The notes below the pieces were generated by a model. It ran no database searches. It saw only the letters and a program-made list of their open reading frames with translations, and was not told the DNA's origin. Shown here piece after piece: positions 5,557 through 5,621 of a stretch of DNA of 5,621 nt. Every line of letters begins with the position of its first letter. Position 1 is the stretch's first letter. The DNA is from Lachnospiraceae bacterium (GTDB lineage: Bacteria > Bacillota > Clostridia > Lachnospirales > Lachnospiraceae). The stretch lies in contig JAFSBP010000110.1 in NCBI GenBank assembly GCA_017437205.1, positions 1-5,621 of the forward strand, written 5' to 3'. The translations under genes and the position numbers were made by a program.

Positions 5557-5621
5557 GCGGATTTCAGACGGAGAATTTGCCCGTCTTCGCCAGGAAGTTC
5601 TGGCTCAGTGGCCCACAGGCA
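5540..5621 (+). CDS. glmE: Glutamate mutase epsilon subunit (catalytic), 3'-truncated by window edge
   Basis: Only the first 27 codons are present ([20 protein letters not shown], then LAQWPTG). The conserved start of clostridial glutamate mutase component E has the same pattern: a short charged lead, a DEEF-like turn, and R-x-EVL-x-QWPTG. The full protein is normally about 480-485 residues. It forms a TIM barrel that binds glutamate and, with GlmS, holds adenosylcobalamin for the carbon-skeleton rearrangement. The start at ATG 5540 is supported by AGGAG upstream and by alignment with the family N-terminus. The gene overlaps glmL by 17 nt. Active-site residues lie outside the window and cannot be checked. 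Confidence 0.88.
   Translation, partial: MDIQNKRISDGEFARLRQEVLAQWPTG

Noticed and set aside
3734..5621. Ornithine or lysine aminomutase operon, which can also carry a MutL-family protein
   Set aside because: GlmS is a separate small B12-binding protein with the glutamate-mutase block SSLYGQGE, and the epsilon N-terminus EVLAQWPTG matches glutamate mutase component E.
1..5621. CRISPR arrays, tRNA or rRNA genes, insertion sequences
   Set aside because: No regularly spaced repeats, cloverleaf-like sequence, transposase-like coding region or terminal inverted repeats were seen. The window is almost wholly occupied by metabolic genes.

Overview
The window most likely comes from an anaerobic, amino-acid-fermenting Firmicute of the class Clostridia. 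Three things suggest this: purine-rich Shine-Dalgarno sites, a GntR-type regulator with a typical clostridial N-terminus, and genes of adenosylcobalamin-dependent glutamate mutase. I cannot name a genus from the sequence. All genes lie on the + strand and are tightly packed.

Layout. Positions 1-2503 hold the end of an operon: citD-like (gamma, acyl carrier; 5' end cut by the window), citE-like (beta, lyase) and citF-like (alpha, transferase). They are joined by TGATG stop/start overlaps. A short gap (2504-2577) carries a near-consensus promoter and then a GntR-family regulator (2578-3555). A terminator-like hairpin follows immediately. The AT-rich region 3606-3733 contains a second promoter with striking operator-like symmetry. 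It precedes glmS (sigma subunit of glutamate mutase), glmL (ASKHA-type accessory ATPase) and the first 27 codons of glmE (epsilon, catalytic subunit), which runs off the right edge.

How the genes fit together. Taken alone, the left genes would be called citrate lyase. Beside glutamate mutase they are better read as citramalate lyase, the last dedicated enzyme of the 3-methylaspartate route of glutamate fermentation. That route runs glutamate -> 3-methylaspartate -> mesaconate -> (S)-citramalate -> acetate + pyruvate. Citramalate lyase has the same ACP/transferase/lyase architecture as citrate lyase and is homologous to it. The window would then encode the first step (GlmS/GlmE with GlmL) and the last step (CitDEF-like) of one pathway. 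Methylaspartase and mesaconase would be expected outside the window.

Regulation. The regulator lies between the two halves. A 14-bp sequence next to its own promoter (2548-2561) recurs with 12 of 14 identities inside the glmS promoter (3657-3670). A perfect 19-bp palindrome (3665-3683) covers the glmS -10 region. This suggests, without proof, that the GntR protein controls itself and the glm operon. The pathway itself is known; the regulator, its operator and the citramalate-lyase assignment are the less described parts.
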